Source: Nitrospirota bacterium
Lineage (GTDB): Bacteria; Nitrospirota; Thermodesulfovibrionia; Thermodesulfovibrionales; Magnetobacteriaceae
NCBI GenBank assembly: GCA_015233895.1
Contig: JADFXG010000003.1
Location: 62,001-126,000 of the forward strand
Reading direction: 5' to 3'
DNA: 64,000 nucleotides
The position numbers and the translations under genes were made by a program. Numbering within the stretch: position 1 is the stretch's first letter; the number at the start of each line of letters is the position of its first letter. Under the pieces are notes generated by a model. It made no database searches and was not told where the DNA came from. It was given only the letters and a program-made list of their open reading frames with translations. Positions 26,473 through 35,824 of the stretch are shown piece after piece.

Positions 26473-27234
26473 TTACTCCTTCTTTACCGCTACAATTCCG
26501 CCCCTGTAAAAGAGAAACGTTGTCAGCACTCCTCCAACCCACAGGGAGATCATAAATATAAACCCGGAGGGCACCAATTGAATTGCGCCGGAAATTAAAA
26601 GGCCGCTTACGCACCCGCCTGCAATCCTTGCCGCAAATCCCATCACTATTCCTGCTAAAAACACCCATACCCACCGTTTAAACACCGAGGGTCCCTTAGA
26701 CTGCCTCCACATATCCGGCACTTTCATCCATTTAAATTCCCCTGAGTATCTTGCCGAGAGGAAACTCCCTAAAATCACTCCAAGAATCAGAGCCATAGTC
26801 CAGTCAATCTTCGGTTGGTAAATGCTCCAGTACTCTACGTTGTCAATGTGGGCAGGATTAATCAAATATTCCGTAATAGCAGACATAACGGTAAGACCGC
26901 GGGTAATCCCTATGGGTCTTTCTGATAAATAAAAGGAGAAAACCTCTACAAGGGCAAAAGCAATACCTGCGGGTATTGGCCACCATCGCTTAGGTTTCCC
27001 AACAACTGCAAAAACAACCGACCCAATAAGAGGCCAACCGCTTTTGAGAAATACCGTATAGGTAAAACCCATAATTATAACCAGCCACCAACTGGGTTTG
27101 TAAACGAAAATCGCCGTTACAGCCAAAAGCATCGGCCAGCCGTTACGAAACGCTATAGACAATACCACTGAAAGAAACAAAATAATCAGCGCCGGAATCA
27201 ACTTCCTGACATCTCTGCTGCTATCTATACCCAT
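26473..27234 (-). CDS. YeeE/YedE-family sulfur-compound transporter (first copy)
   Basis: The 253-residue protein has about seven hydrophobic segments and the family motif FAARIAGGCVSGLLISGA with a membrane cysteine. The N-terminal half (two to three helices with VFAVVGKPKRWWPIP) differs from its neighbour, so the pair may form two halves of one transporter. It starts with ATG at 27234 and is first in the unit yeeE-yeeE-nifS. Confidence 0.83.
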   Translation of the reverse strand: MGIDSSRDVRKLIPALIILFLSVVLSIAFRNGWPMLLAVTAIFVYKPSWWLVIIMGFTYTVFLKSGWPLIGSVVFAVVGKPKRWWPIPAGIAFALVEVFSFYLSERPIGITRGLTVMSAITEYLINPAHIDNVEYWSIYQPKIDWTMALILGVILGSFLSARYSGEFKWMKVPDMWRQSKGPSVFKRWVWVFLAGIVMGFAARIAGGCVSGLLISGAIQLVPSGFIFMISLWVGGVLTTFLFYRGGIVAVKKE

Positions 27235-27298
27235 AATTTACAGCCCCATCACACTTATTTTCTGACTCTGTACAGCTAAACTTAAATGTAAAAAACTC

Positions 27299-27329
27299 AG
27301 GGGTGGAACACCCACTAAAGCCACCCCCT
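27299..27329 (-). terminator. Candidate intrinsic terminator after the TM2 gene
   Basis: On the minus strand a stem formed by ccacccc/ggggtgg encloses a loop of about 14 bases and is followed by tgagtttttt (27298-27290). It would end transcription of the minus-strand TM2 gene before the YeeE unit. Confidence 0.6.
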
Positions 27330-27359
27330 ATAGTTTATTACCAACATAACCTTTACAAA

Positions 27360-27596
27360 CTACCACCTTGATATAGGAAGATTGTCCTTGTCTTTAAACG
27401 AGCCCAGAGAAATCATCACTATGTCAACAAAGTACCACAACCCGAATCCTCCCATAGTAAAGAGCATTATCAATCCGGTGCCGAGCTTGTTGCAGTAAAA
27501 CCTGTGTCCACCAGCCCAACCCAGGAAAAAGCACAGTAACAATGCTATTAAACGGCTCTTTGGAGATTCGTTAGTTAAAGTTTTGTCATCAGACAC
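27360..27596 (-). CDS. TM2-domain membrane protein
   Basis: The 78-residue protein has two transmembrane helices joined by a short loop, with the TM2 motifs LLCFFLGWAGGHRFYCNKLGTG and GFGLWYFVDIVMI (each read within residues 18-65). Family function is unknown; the domain is often found alone in bacteria. It precedes an intrinsic terminator. Confidence 0.88.
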   Translation of the reverse strand: MSDDKTLTNESPKSRLIALLLCFFLGWAGGHRFYCNKLGTGLIMLFTMGGFGLWYFVDIVMISLGSFKDKDNLPISRW

Positions 27597-27651
27597 AATA
27601 TCACCTCCTTGATTCTGTCATGTATTTTAGAAAAATCTTACCGTAGAAATC

Positions 27652-27987
27652 CTATTCTCCGGCCACTATGGTGCACTGCCTTGTGTAAGTTCCGAAGATG
27701 TTCAGATTTGCTTTGTTTATTGTATATACAGTTTTAATTCCAGCAGCTTTCATAGCTGTTTCAATACTGGCATCTCCTATGGCCACAGCGCCAAAAAACG
27801 AGTGAATACAAGCCTGACCCGCCTTTGCACCGCTTTGAGCCGGCCCTATGGCAACTGGCACCTTATTGTCCGTATAGACCCATCCAAACGGTCCGTCAGC
27901 CACAAAACCGCAACTTGCTGTAAACAGCAAAAGCACCATAAGCCCTAAAATAACCACCCTTCTTTTCGCCAATTTATTTCCCTCCAT
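27652..27987 (-). CDS. TRL-like family lipoprotein
   Basis: The 111-residue protein has a signal sequence ending in a lipobox-like LLFTASCGF. The mature part fits the TRL-like family: PFGWVYTDNKVPVAI, GQACIHSFFGAVAIGDASIE and KTVYTINKANLNIFG. Members are small envelope proteins of unknown role, first named from spirochaete tRNA-linked loci. A thick poly-T run lies upstream of it at about 28030. Confidence 0.8.
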   Translation of the reverse strand: MEGNKLAKRRVVILGLMVLLLFTASCGFVADGPFGWVYTDNKVPVAIGPAQSGAKAGQACIHSFFGAVAIGDASIETAMKAAGIKTVYTINKANLNIFGTYTRQCTIVAGE

Positions 27988-28202
27988 AATTAATTAAAGT
28001 ATTTAAACAAAAATTCAATAACATAATATAACAATTTTTTTTTTTTGTCAATACATTATTAATGTTATTTTCAGGCAGATAATATTTAAATTGTTACTGA
28101 CTTAATGCAGGTTAGTGGAGGGAGTGTTTTACATGCAGAAAATATCTTTACATCAAAGACACTTGACGCCCGCACTTTGCTTTTACAGCCCGATGTGCTT
28201 TT

Positions 28203-28952
28203 TCAACGGTTATTCTTTTCAAATATTTTGTAATTCATGATTTTTTTCTGTTGAAAAAAATACTGCAGCGATGTTCCCATAACCCCAAGACCGTATGTTA
28301 CGCTTCGGGAGAAATTAATAGAGGACGCCTCTTCAAAATACTTGGTAGGACAGCTTATCTCTCCGATTTTAAACCCATAGTGAAGTGCCTGGACTATCAT
28401 CTGATTATCAAAAATAAAATCGTCCGAATTATTTTCAAACGGAATGGTCTCAAGCACAGTTCTACTGAAAGCCCTGAAACCTGTGTGGTATTCTGATAGT
28501 TTAATGCCGAGAAAAAGGTTTTCAAAAAATGTCAGAAACCTGTTGGATACATACTTGTAGGAGGGCATTCCGCCCTTAAGTGCATCTCCGCCAAGAATTC
28601 TTGAGCCAAGCGCAACATCATAATGGCCGGAGATAACCATAGCGGCAAGAGCTGTGACAAGTTTTGGCGAATACTGATAGTCCGGGTGCAGCATCACAAT
28701 TACATCAGCGCCGCCAACAAGTGCATTTTTGTAACACGTCTTTTGATTACCGCCATAACCGCGGTTCTTTTCGTGAACTATAACCTTAAGGCCAAGCTTT
28801 TTAGCCACCTCCGGAGTGCTGTCTTTTGAGGCGTCATCAACAACAATTATCTCATCAACATACTCATGAGGTATCTCATCATAAGTTTGTTGCAGAGTCT
28901 TTTCGGCATTATAAGCCGGCATGACAACAGCTATTTTTTTCCCTAAAATCAT
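28203..28952 (-). CDS. Family 2 glycosyltransferase (DPM1/polyprenyl-phosphate type)
   Basis: The 249-residue protein has a GT-A fold: VVMPAYNAEKTLQQTYDEI at the start, the metal-binding VDDASKDST and VMLHPDYQYSP. It matches the dolichyl/undecaprenyl-phosphate glucose or mannose synthase group. There is no membrane anchor. It may supply lipid-linked sugar to membrane transferases such as the one at 1-394. The sugar is unknown. It diverges from the gene at 29198. Confidence 0.88.
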   Translation of the reverse strand: MILGKKIAVVMPAYNAEKTLQQTYDEIPHEYVDEIIVVDDASKDSTPEVAKKLGLKVIVHEKNRGYGGNQKTCYKNALVGGADVIVMLHPDYQYSPKLVTALAAMVISGHYDVALGSRILGGDALKGGMPSYKYVSNRFLTFFENLFLGIKLSEYHTGFRAFSRTVLETIPFENNSDDFIFDNQMIVQALHYGFKIGEISCPTKYFEEASSINFSRSVTYGLGVMGTSLQYFFQQKKIMNYKIFEKNNR

Positions 28953-29038
28953 AAGTTTTTCATTTTATAACATAACTGAGCCTGCATTTACAAGATTTGT
29001 CATTAATCATGTAGAAAATAAACATTTTAAATTTTTGC

Positions 29039-29190
29039 TTGACAAAATATATTTTTTATATTACCTTAAATTGTGGACGGTGTGCCCGGAGAGTTGCTCT
29101 CAGGCAGACTGCTGGCATGAACAGGCTTGGGACGCTATGAAGCAGCGAACATTTAATTGCTCAAAATGGCATAGCGCGGCCTTAGAAAGC
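29039..29190 (+). promoter_or_regulatory. Putative promoter and structured leader of the 29198 gene
   Basis: A TTGACA hexamer at 29039-29044 is followed by an AT-rich stretch. The following ~120 bases are far more G+C-rich and can pair: gcccggagag/ctctcaggc around 29080-29105 and ctgc/gcag arms around 29110-29146. It could be an RNA leader or riboswitch of unrecognised class. No fold was computed. Confidence 0.3.
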
Positions 29191-29197
29191 AGGGGGA

Positions 29198-30115
29198 GTG
29201 GATTTGAAACGCTTGGGATGTTTCCTTATAGTGCTGATGTTGTGTATTTCGATTAGCCGTTCTTTGTTTGCAGAAAATGTAGTAGTAATTGAGGGCTCAT
29301 CTGTTAAACCATTTGAAGAGGCGCTGCAGGGGTTTGAGCGTAGTTGCGGGTGTAATGTAAAAGGAGTGCTGGCTCTGGATATGAAAGGCGCTGATTCTAT
29401 GGCTTTCATAGAAAAGTTCAAGCCTGATAAGGTCGTAACCATTGGCGAGGAGGCTCTTAAAAGTGTTAAAAACTTAACAAATACGCCGGTTATTTACATG
29501 ATGGCCCTAAATCCTTTGCTCTATACGGCAGGGAAAAATAATTTTACAGGGATCAGCATGATTATCCCTCCGGTTAAACAGTTAAGGGCGATAAGGAGCG
29601 TGTTTCCTAACGTTGACCGTCTTGGGGTACTGTATAATCCTGAAAACTCAGAAAATATAATCCGCGCTGCCCGAAGTGTTGCCGCAAGTCTGGGTTTTGA
29701 GATTATAATCCATGAGGTACACTCCGCCAAGGACATACCTGGCGCTCTAAACGCTATTAAAGACAAGATTGAAGCCCTGTGGCTTATTCCGGATGTGACC
29801 GTGGCACCGCCTGAGATGATAGAGCTATATGAGCTTTTTTCTGCCCGGTACAATAAGCCGTTATTTACTTTTGCAGATAAACACTTAGAGCGCGGCGCCT
29901 CTTTGTCTGTCTCAGTATCGCCGGTTGATATTGGAAAGCAGGCTGGTGAAATCTTAAAAGGCAGCTTGTTTGCCAATAAAAATAACCTTTATGACGTGAC
30001 TGTCGCAAAGGTATCTGTTAATCCAGTAGTAGCTACCAAGATGGTTTTGGTTATAAATGAGCCATTCAGGAAAGAAAACTCTGTTATCATAGATCTCACC
30101 CAACTTAAACGCTAA
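29198..30115 (+). CDS. Periplasmic ABC-type substrate-binding protein (ABC_sub_bind)
   Basis: The 305-residue product has a signal peptide (about residues 1-24) and the two-lobe fold of the ABC_sub_bind family: DKVVTIGEEALKSV, NTPVIYMMALNP, VDRLGVLYNPENSENI and LWLIPDVTVAPPEM. No permease or ATPase gene is adjacent. Instead a membrane histidine kinase follows 30 bp later, so it may be a ligand sensor. The start is GTG 29198 with aggggga directly upstream. Confidence 0.85.
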   Translation: MDLKRLGCFLIVLMLCISISRSLFAENVVVIEGSSVKPFEEALQGFERSCGCNVKGVLALDMKGADSMAFIEKFKPDKVVTIGEEALKSVKNLTNTPVIYMMALNPLLYTAGKNNFTGISMIIPPVKQLRAIRSVFPNVDRLGVLYNPENSENIIRAARSVAASLGFEIIIHEVHSAKDIPGALNAIKDKIEALWLIPDVTVAPPEMIELYELFSARYNKPLFTFADKHLERGASLSVSVSPVDIGKQAGEILKGSLFANKNNLYDVTVAKVSVNPVVATKMVLVINEPFRKENSVIIDLTQLKR

Positions 30116-30145
30116 CCGGATAGTTGTGCTCAATTTTTTATTAAA

Positions 30146-32170
30146 ATGAATTTGGGAATATTTAGAAGATTCAGAGAGAATTTCGCTGCTAAAGTCTATG
30201 CCGTTGTCACTATCTTTATCATATCAGTATCTGTTGTTTTTGTCACCATAATAGTGCGCGGACAGTACAAACAACTAATGGAAAAGAGCATAACGGAGGG
30301 AACTCTGCTTGCTAAATTACTGGCATATAACTGCCGTCTCGGGGTGTTTTCAGAAAGTGAAACTATCCTGGCAGACGCTGTAGATGCGATAAAAAGGCAG
30401 CAAGATGTGGTTTATGTGTCAATTTTTAATAATGACGCTAAACTTCTTTCAAGGTATGAAAAACATAAATTACATAAAGACAATTCAGATAACCATGATG
30501 AATTAAATAAAATAATAGAACAGCTACAAAGAGATAGAACCCCCTTTTTCACAAAGGGTAAAAACGTAATATGTTTTTGGGCGCCAGTACTGTCCGATTA
30601 TGCAGGGGATGATTACATGCAGGCAGGGGATGCCAATAAATCAAAACTGTTTGGTTTTGTCGAAATCTGTCTGACTACGAAAACTCTTAAAGCGCAGGTT
30701 ACCGGACTTTTTTTTAAAAGCATAATTATGAGTGTCTTTTTTCTCATAACCGCCCTGTGGATTACATTTGTTGTACTTAGAAAAATTATACAACCAGTCA
30801 TAGACTTAACCCGCTGCATGAGGGAATTTGGTGAAATTGGCAGTATAAAAGGTGGGCTTCCCGTAAATGCGCAAGATGAAATCGGCCAATTATCAATTGC
30901 TTTTACTAAAATGATTGCAGATCTTCATGAAAGGGAAAGTGAAAAGCGTAAAATGGAGGAGCATCTTATAAACTCACAAAAAATGGAGGCTATAGGCACA
31001 CTTGCCGGAGGTATTGCGCACAATTTTAACAACGTGCTGACCGTGTTTGCATCAAAGCTTGCAGTGGCTAAAAACCACCTTCCTAAAACTCATGGTGCCT
31101 ATGCAAAACTGATACAGGCTGAGGAAACAATAGACAAGGCAAAATATTTGTCTAACCAACTTTTTACTTTTGCCCGCGGCGGGTCCCCAATTAAGGAGTC
31201 ATCCTCACTGGGCGCTCTTATAAAAGAAACAGTGCCGCTTATTATGGCAGGCTCTCAGTTAAACTATGAACTGGATATAGCAGAGGATCTGTGTTTAGTG
31301 ATGATTGACAAGGACCAGATAAGGCAGGTAATCAATAATCTGCTTTCCAATTCCAAAGAAGCAGTAAAAGACAACGGCTCTATTACAGTCAGAGCACACA
31401 ATGCTAAACTGACAGACCATAGCTCAGTGTCTTCAAACGGTAAGTTTATTAAGATTGATTTTATAGACACCGGCACAGGGATAGAAAAAGAGAATATAAG
31501 CAAAGTATTTGCCCCGTTTTTTACTACAAAATACAATGGGCGCGGCCTTGGATTAACAATTGCACATTCTATCGTAAGAAAGCATGGCGGAGATGTTATA
31601 CTTACATCAGAGCCTGGCAAGGGGACTCACTGTGAGGTCTATATCCCTGCTGAGTGTGAGCTGGATGCTGCAGTGGTAACAGAAGAGAGAAAACCGGTAA
31701 AGTTCTGTGATTTCTCTGTAAGTGAACCAGCCAAAGGTGTGCAAACGTCCGTTTACCCGGCTGCGGCGCAAAATGGTAAAAAACGGGTGCTCCTGCTTGA
31801 AGACAATGATGAGATAAGAATATGGGTTGGGTTAATAATGCGTGAAAGCGGCTACAGAGTGTCTATGGCAAGGGACGGAGTGGAGGCCCTGTATCTGTAT
31901 AATGAGGGTAAATTACATGGGCAACCGTTTGACGTAGTGATAGTGGATTTGGTGATAGAGGGTGGTATGGGAGGCAAGGAGGCCATGGAGGAACTTCTAA
32001 AAACTGACCCTGATGTTAAGGCGATAGTGGCAAGTGGTTATTCCGATGACCCAGTGATGGCTGAGTATAAAAGGTATGGCTTTAAAGCGCGTGTATCAAA
32101 ACCCTACGGAATGGATCAACTGTTGGATGCTATAGAGTTTGCGGCAGGCTCAGGCAATGGCGGTGGCTAA
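30146..32170 (+). CDS. Hybrid sensor histidine kinase with C-terminal receiver
   Basis: Transmembrane helices at about residues 15-36 and 190-212 enclose a periplasmic sensor region. A HAMP domain follows, then a HisKA domain with His292 in GGIAHNFNNVL. The HATPase domain has NLLSNSKEAV, DTGTGI and GRGLGL. A receiver with VIVDLVIEGGMGG occupies about 545-670. The kinase class resembles NtrB-like regulators that phosphorylate their own receiver and a downstream NtrC. Only a weak ribosome site precedes the ATG. Confidence 0.93.
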   Translation: MNLGIFRRFRENFAAKVYAVVTIFIISVSVVFVTIIVRGQYKQLMEKSITEGTLLAKLLAYNCRLGVFSESETILADAVDAIKRQQDVVYVSIFNNDAKLLSRYEKHKLHKDNSDNHDELNKIIEQLQRDRTPFFTKGKNVICFWAPVLSDYAGDDYMQAGDANKSKLFGFVEICLTTKTLKAQVTGLFFKSIIMSVFFLITALWITFVVLRKIIQPVIDLTRCMREFGEIGSIKGGLPVNAQDEIGQLSIAFTKMIADLHERESEKRKMEEHLINSQKMEAIGTLAGGIAHNFNNVLTVFASKLAVAKNHLPKTHGAYAKLIQAEETIDKAKYLSNQLFTFARGGSPIKESSSLGALIKETVPLIMAGSQLNYELDIAEDLCLVMIDKDQIRQVINNLLSNSKEAVKDNGSITVRAHNAKLTDHSSVSSNGKFIKIDFIDTGTGIEKENISKVFAPFFTTKYNGRGLGLTIAHSIVRKHGGDVILTSEPGKGTHCEVYIPAECELDAAVVTEERKPVKFCDFSVSEPAKGVQTSVYPAAAQNGKKRVLLLEDNDEIRIWVGLIMRESGYRVSMARDGVEALYLYNEGKLHGQPFDVVIVDLVIEGGMGGKEAMEELLKTDPDVKAIVASGYSDDPVMAEYKRYGFKARVSKPYGMDQLLDAIEFAAGSGNGGG

Positions 32171-32177
32171 GGCAGCT

Positions 32178-33530
32178 ATGAGCACAGAGCAGATACTCAT
32201 AATAGACGATGATGCAACGCTTGTGGAAAGTATCGGGGATGTGGTGAGCTCAGTCGGCTACGGGGTATTGAGTGCGCCAAACGGTAATGACGGGATAGAG
32301 TTATTTAAGCGGGGCGGTGTGTCTGCGGTTCTTTTGGACTTAGTGATGGATGGCATGGGAGGAATGGAGACACTGCAGGAATTAAAAAAGATTGACACTG
32401 ACGTCCCGGTAATAATAGTGACCGGCTATGCAGACATTCAATCCGCTGTAGAGGCAACGAAACTGGGGGCGTATGATTTCGTGGTGAAGCCGCCCGATTT
32501 TGACAAGTTGATAATAACGTTAGGACGCGCAATACAGCAGTTGCAGTTAAAGCAGGAGACGAGGGCATTAAAATATGCAGTGGATACGTCTTTAGAGAGC
32601 CAGTTAGGCAAAAGCCATGCTATGAGTAAACTTATATCCGATATTCAACAGGTAGCGGCAAGCAACTTTTCAATAATTCTGCAAGGTGAGACAGGCACCG
32701 GGAAATCGTACATCGCCAGAATAATCCACAACCTGAGCGTAAGGGCAGATAAGCCGTTTGTGAAAGTTGACATAGGGAGCTTAGCGGAAAGCGTAATGGA
32801 AAGTGAGCTATTTGGCCATGAGAAGGGCGCATTTACGGGAGCTGACAGAAGAACGAGGGGATTTTTCGAGGCTGCCAATGGCGGCACTATATTTATAGAT
32901 GAGATACAGAACATGTCGCCAAACATTCAGGCAAAGCTCTTATCTGTGGTTGAGGACAAGCTGATTTATCCGGTAGGAGGCAGAACACATGTTGACATTG
33001 ATGTAAGAATAATAACCGCAACTAACAGAAACGTAAATCATCTGCTGGAGACAAAAAATCTGCGGAGCGATTTGTATTTCCGCCTTGGGGAGTTTATAAT
33101 GACAGTGCCTCCGCTAAGGAGCAGGCGTGAGGACATAGGGTTTTTTGTCAACAAGTTTATAGCCGAGGCATCGGATGAGTTGGATAAACCAATCAGAGAT
33201 GTAAGTGATGAGGCGATGGCTCTTTTGGAGAACAATCCGTGGGTAGGTAACATTCGGGAATTGAAAAATGTAATACGTCGGGCAGTGCTTTTTAGTGATG
33301 ACGGCACGATACGTTACGAGCACATAAAGATGCTGCTGGATGTCAAAGCAGGCGTGGCAGTGGATAATAAGACGTTTATGTCGTTAAAGGAAACGTTGAA
33401 AACCGAGGAGACAAAGGTTATCAGAAAAGCGCTGGAACTATCAGATGGTAACAGAACCAAAGCAGCAGCCATACTTAAGATTTCCTACCGCGGCCTCCTC
33501 GCTAAAATGAAAGAGTATGATATTGACTGA
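32178..33530 (+). CDS. NtrC-family sigma-54-dependent response regulator
   Basis: The receiver has LIIDDD and phosphorylated Asp54. The AAA+ domain has Walker A GETGTGKS (170-177), the sigma-54 contact loop GAFTGA in ELFGHEKGAFTGADR, Walker B GGTIFIDEI and the arginine-finger region RSDLYFRLGEF. A Fis-type helix-turn-helix ends the protein (GNRTKAAAILKISYRGLL). The frame is open from 32139 inside the kinase gene; the ATG at 32178 with aagg 5 bases upstream is preferred. The cognate kinase is immediately upstream. Confidence 0.95.
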   Translation: MSTEQILIIDDDATLVESIGDVVSSVGYGVLSAPNGNDGIELFKRGGVSAVLLDLVMDGMGGMETLQELKKIDTDVPVIIVTGYADIQSAVEATKLGAYDFVVKPPDFDKLIITLGRAIQQLQLKQETRALKYAVDTSLESQLGKSHAMSKLISDIQQVAASNFSIILQGETGTGKSYIARIIHNLSVRADKPFVKVDIGSLAESVMESELFGHEKGAFTGADRRTRGFFEAANGGTIFIDEIQNMSPNIQAKLLSVVEDKLIYPVGGRTHVDIDVRIITATNRNVNHLLETKNLRSDLYFRLGEFIMTVPPLRSRREDIGFFVNKFIAEASDELDKPIRDVSDEAMALLENNPWVGNIRELKNVIRRAVLFSDDGTIRYEHIKMLLDVKAGVAVDNKTFMSLKETLKTEETKVIRKALELSDGNRTKAAAILKISYRGLLAKMKEYDID

Positions 33531-33741
33531 GAAAATACACAAACACTTTCAATCCTCGATAAGGATACCACTACGGAGGGTTCGCAACCTCAGAATGTAC
33601 TTTCGGATATTTCCGCTAAGTTTTGGTTGAGGCTTCTTTTGGAGGTGTCTGCTTCTTTTTTTACTCACTCATTATACCAGAAGCCTTATCTTTAGTATGT
33701 TTTATCTATATGAAAATCGGTGCTAAGCTATAATTGTACTA

Positions 33742-34284
33742 TTATAAATTCTTTGTTTCCTCGATCATCTGATCGACCTTTTCAATAGCATCACGAGCAT
33801 TATCAGGTAAAATGTGTGGTTTAATGCGCACCAACTCTTTGGCTCTTTCATCTACAGAGTTATTTGGGCTTTTCCGTTTTGAGATATATAAAGCTGTTGC
33901 TAATTGCTCTAATTCTGTTACACCTTTATCGCCAAGTTTCTTACCTACAAATTCAAGTTGTTTCTCATATTCCTTGAGCGTCTTAGGAAATGATTCCTTA
34001 ACACTTGCAGATCGTTTTGATAAGACGATTTTAGGACCATAAGGAGGCGACTGAGGTTCCAATTTGAGTAATTCATCTGCTCTTAATGCTGTTAACTCAT
34101 CACGAAGGTCAAACGAAAATGGTCCGTGTTTATAAATGATAAAGTCCATTTGTAAAGGTACTCCGAGAAGGTCCTCAAGAAAATAAACCGATTTTTGCAA
34201 GTGAGTTTCTCCGCACCAACTGCCATTTTCCCTTAACTTTTCAACTAGAGTAATAAGAATTGCAGCCTTTTTCAATCTATCCAT
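33742..34284 (-). CDS. Panacea/DUF4065-like protein paired with an HD phosphohydrolase
   Basis: The 180-residue protein opens with LKKAAILITLVEKLRE and has LQKSVYFLEDLLGVPL followed by FIIYKHGPFSFDLRDEL. That spacing resembles the Panacea (SocA/DUF4065) antitoxin-type domain. The C-terminal half is helical and charged. It overlaps the HD gene by 8 bases, downstream of it. Panacea domains neutralise many unrelated toxins, so an antitoxin or adaptor role is plausible. The match was judged by eye, and no search was run. Confidence 0.6.
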   Translation of the reverse strand: MDRLKKAAILITLVEKLRENGSWCGETHLQKSVYFLEDLLGVPLQMDFIIYKHGPFSFDLRDELTALRADELLKLEPQSPPYGPKIVLSKRSASVKESFPKTLKEYEKQLEFVGKKLGDKGVTELEQLATALYISKRKSPNNSVDERAKELVRIKPHILPDNARDAIEKVDQMIEETKNL

Positions 34285-35626
34285 CTTTTTTCTCCTCTAT
34301 TTTCATTTGTATGATTTCATCTTTTTTTACCTTAAGCCATTTCATGGCTTTAGGTAAAATTTCCCTGTCAGCAAAAACATAATCTATTGAAACAACCGGC
34401 ATATTGCTCAAGGTAGATGGGATTGCAAGGGAAGATACAATCTGTTCGTCCGGCATTTTTACAGGGAATTCAGGAGCACCACTTTTTTGATGAGAATAGT
34501 CATGTTTGACAAAATCATCTCCAAACTTATCCTTTGCCGATTCATAAATGGCTTGCCCAGCTTCAAGGTTAATATCCTTATCTGTTGGTGTTGCTTGATA
34601 TAATAATTTAAAATGCTTACGAAATGCTAATAGTCTTGCCTTATTATACAGCTCATCATTTGAGTTTATAGATGCTTTATAAATACCGGCTGTAACTTCG
34701 TTATCCGTAATTTTAAGATGTTCGTTCAAATCGGTTGAAAAAAAGTTGTCTGGAAGCCACTTTTTAAGAAAATCTTTTAGGTGTATGTCATAAATTCTAC
34801 GCACTGGATGAAAATAGACCTGAGAGTACATAAAGTACCTTGCGAGAATTAACGCCTCTGCAGATTGAAACCCACCAAATTCCACTCCTAAAGCAGGCTC
34901 ACTGTTTTCTTCATTTTTACCGGAAGGTGCAGAAGGTAAAATTCTTAATGTGTCAATAAGGCGATAATGATCAAACTTTCCATAAGCTACACCTATATGA
35001 TGAGAGTCTCTTAGAAGATAATCCATCCGATCAACGCCAAAGGCATCACCAACTATAATCTCGGACAAAATCGTTTCCCATGTAGAAAAATCTAAATCCT
35101 GTGCCTTCTTGGGACCAATAGCCAGTTTAACAATATATTCCGGCCTTAGAGGTGGAGTCATTTTACTCCAGATTTCTTTCATAGTGTCACTAAGAATGAT
35201 TTCTTTTGTTAATTGCTCGTGGTCCCAACCCTTCGGAAGCAAATCTTTCTCTGCAGCATGAGAGAAAGGCAAATGCCCAATGTCATGGCAAAGTGCGGCC
35301 ATTGGGATTATCCTACGCCAATAACGCCGTTTCTCATCATTATTGACTTCAGGTAGTTCATCTTTTATTTTGTCTGTTACATTATCTGGATGAGATACAA
35401 TGTCGTAAACCCGGCTTGCCAATTCCATTACTTCAAGTGAATGCTCAAAGCGTTTATGAGTCGCACCAGGATAAACAAGGTATGTCAACGCTAACTGGTG
35501 TATATGTCGCAGCCGTTGAAAATGAGGTGAGTCTAAAACCTCTCGTTCATCATTGTCAAGCCTAACAAAAACGTGTATTGGATCACGTACTTCATGAAAA
35601 TTCTTTCGCATACTAAATACACTCAT
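34277..35626 (-). CDS. HD-domain phosphohydrolase, dGTPase/SAMHD1-like
   Basis: The 449-residue protein has the full HD set of the dNTP triphosphohydrolase group: FQRLRHIHQLALTYLVYPGATHKRFEHSLEVM (residues 34-65), the metal pair in ALCHDIGHLPFSHAAE and the distal Asp in GDAFGVDRMDYLLRDS. Family members cleave dNTPs or related nucleotides, and some deplete dNTPs during phage infection. The start is VRDPIHVFVRLD, also typical. It is transcribed with the Panacea-like gene, which overlaps its 3' end. An unlinked 200-bp AT-rich gap lies upstream. Confidence 0.86.
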   Translation of the reverse strand: MSVFSMRKNFHEVRDPIHVFVRLDNDEREVLDSPHFQRLRHIHQLALTYLVYPGATHKRFEHSLEVMELASRVYDIVSHPDNVTDKIKDELPEVNNDEKRRYWRRIIPMAALCHDIGHLPFSHAAEKDLLPKGWDHEQLTKEIILSDTMKEIWSKMTPPLRPEYIVKLAIGPKKAQDLDFSTWETILSEIIVGDAFGVDRMDYLLRDSHHIGVAYGKFDHYRLIDTLRILPSAPSGKNEENSEPALGVEFGGFQSAEALILARYFMYSQVYFHPVRRIYDIHLKDFLKKWLPDNFFSTDLNEHLKITDNEVTAGIYKASINSNDELYNKARLLAFRKHFKLLYQATPTDKDINLEAGQAIYESAKDKFGDDFVKHDYSHQKSGAPEFPVKMPDEQIVSSLAIPSTLSNMPVVSIDYVFADREILPKAMKWLKVKKDEIIQMKIEEKKDG

Positions 35627-35824
35627 ATGCTAACATATCAACCACCTCGTAGAGATTAATATTTTAATTGAGAAAACGCATAAAATAATGTATGATACAC
35701 ATCATGCTTCTAATGATAACATGATCTCACTCGCCATTTATGTTAATTTATATAAGTTAAGAAGTCAATACTGTAATTACAATAAAAACTGTAGCCTTTA
35801 GTGGGTGGCAAAGCTTTCCCCCCA

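Noticed and set aside
29105-29130. Sigma-54 promoter upstream of the binding-protein gene
   Set aside because: TGGCA and TTG are present but the spacing is 9 instead of 6 bases and the final GC is missing.
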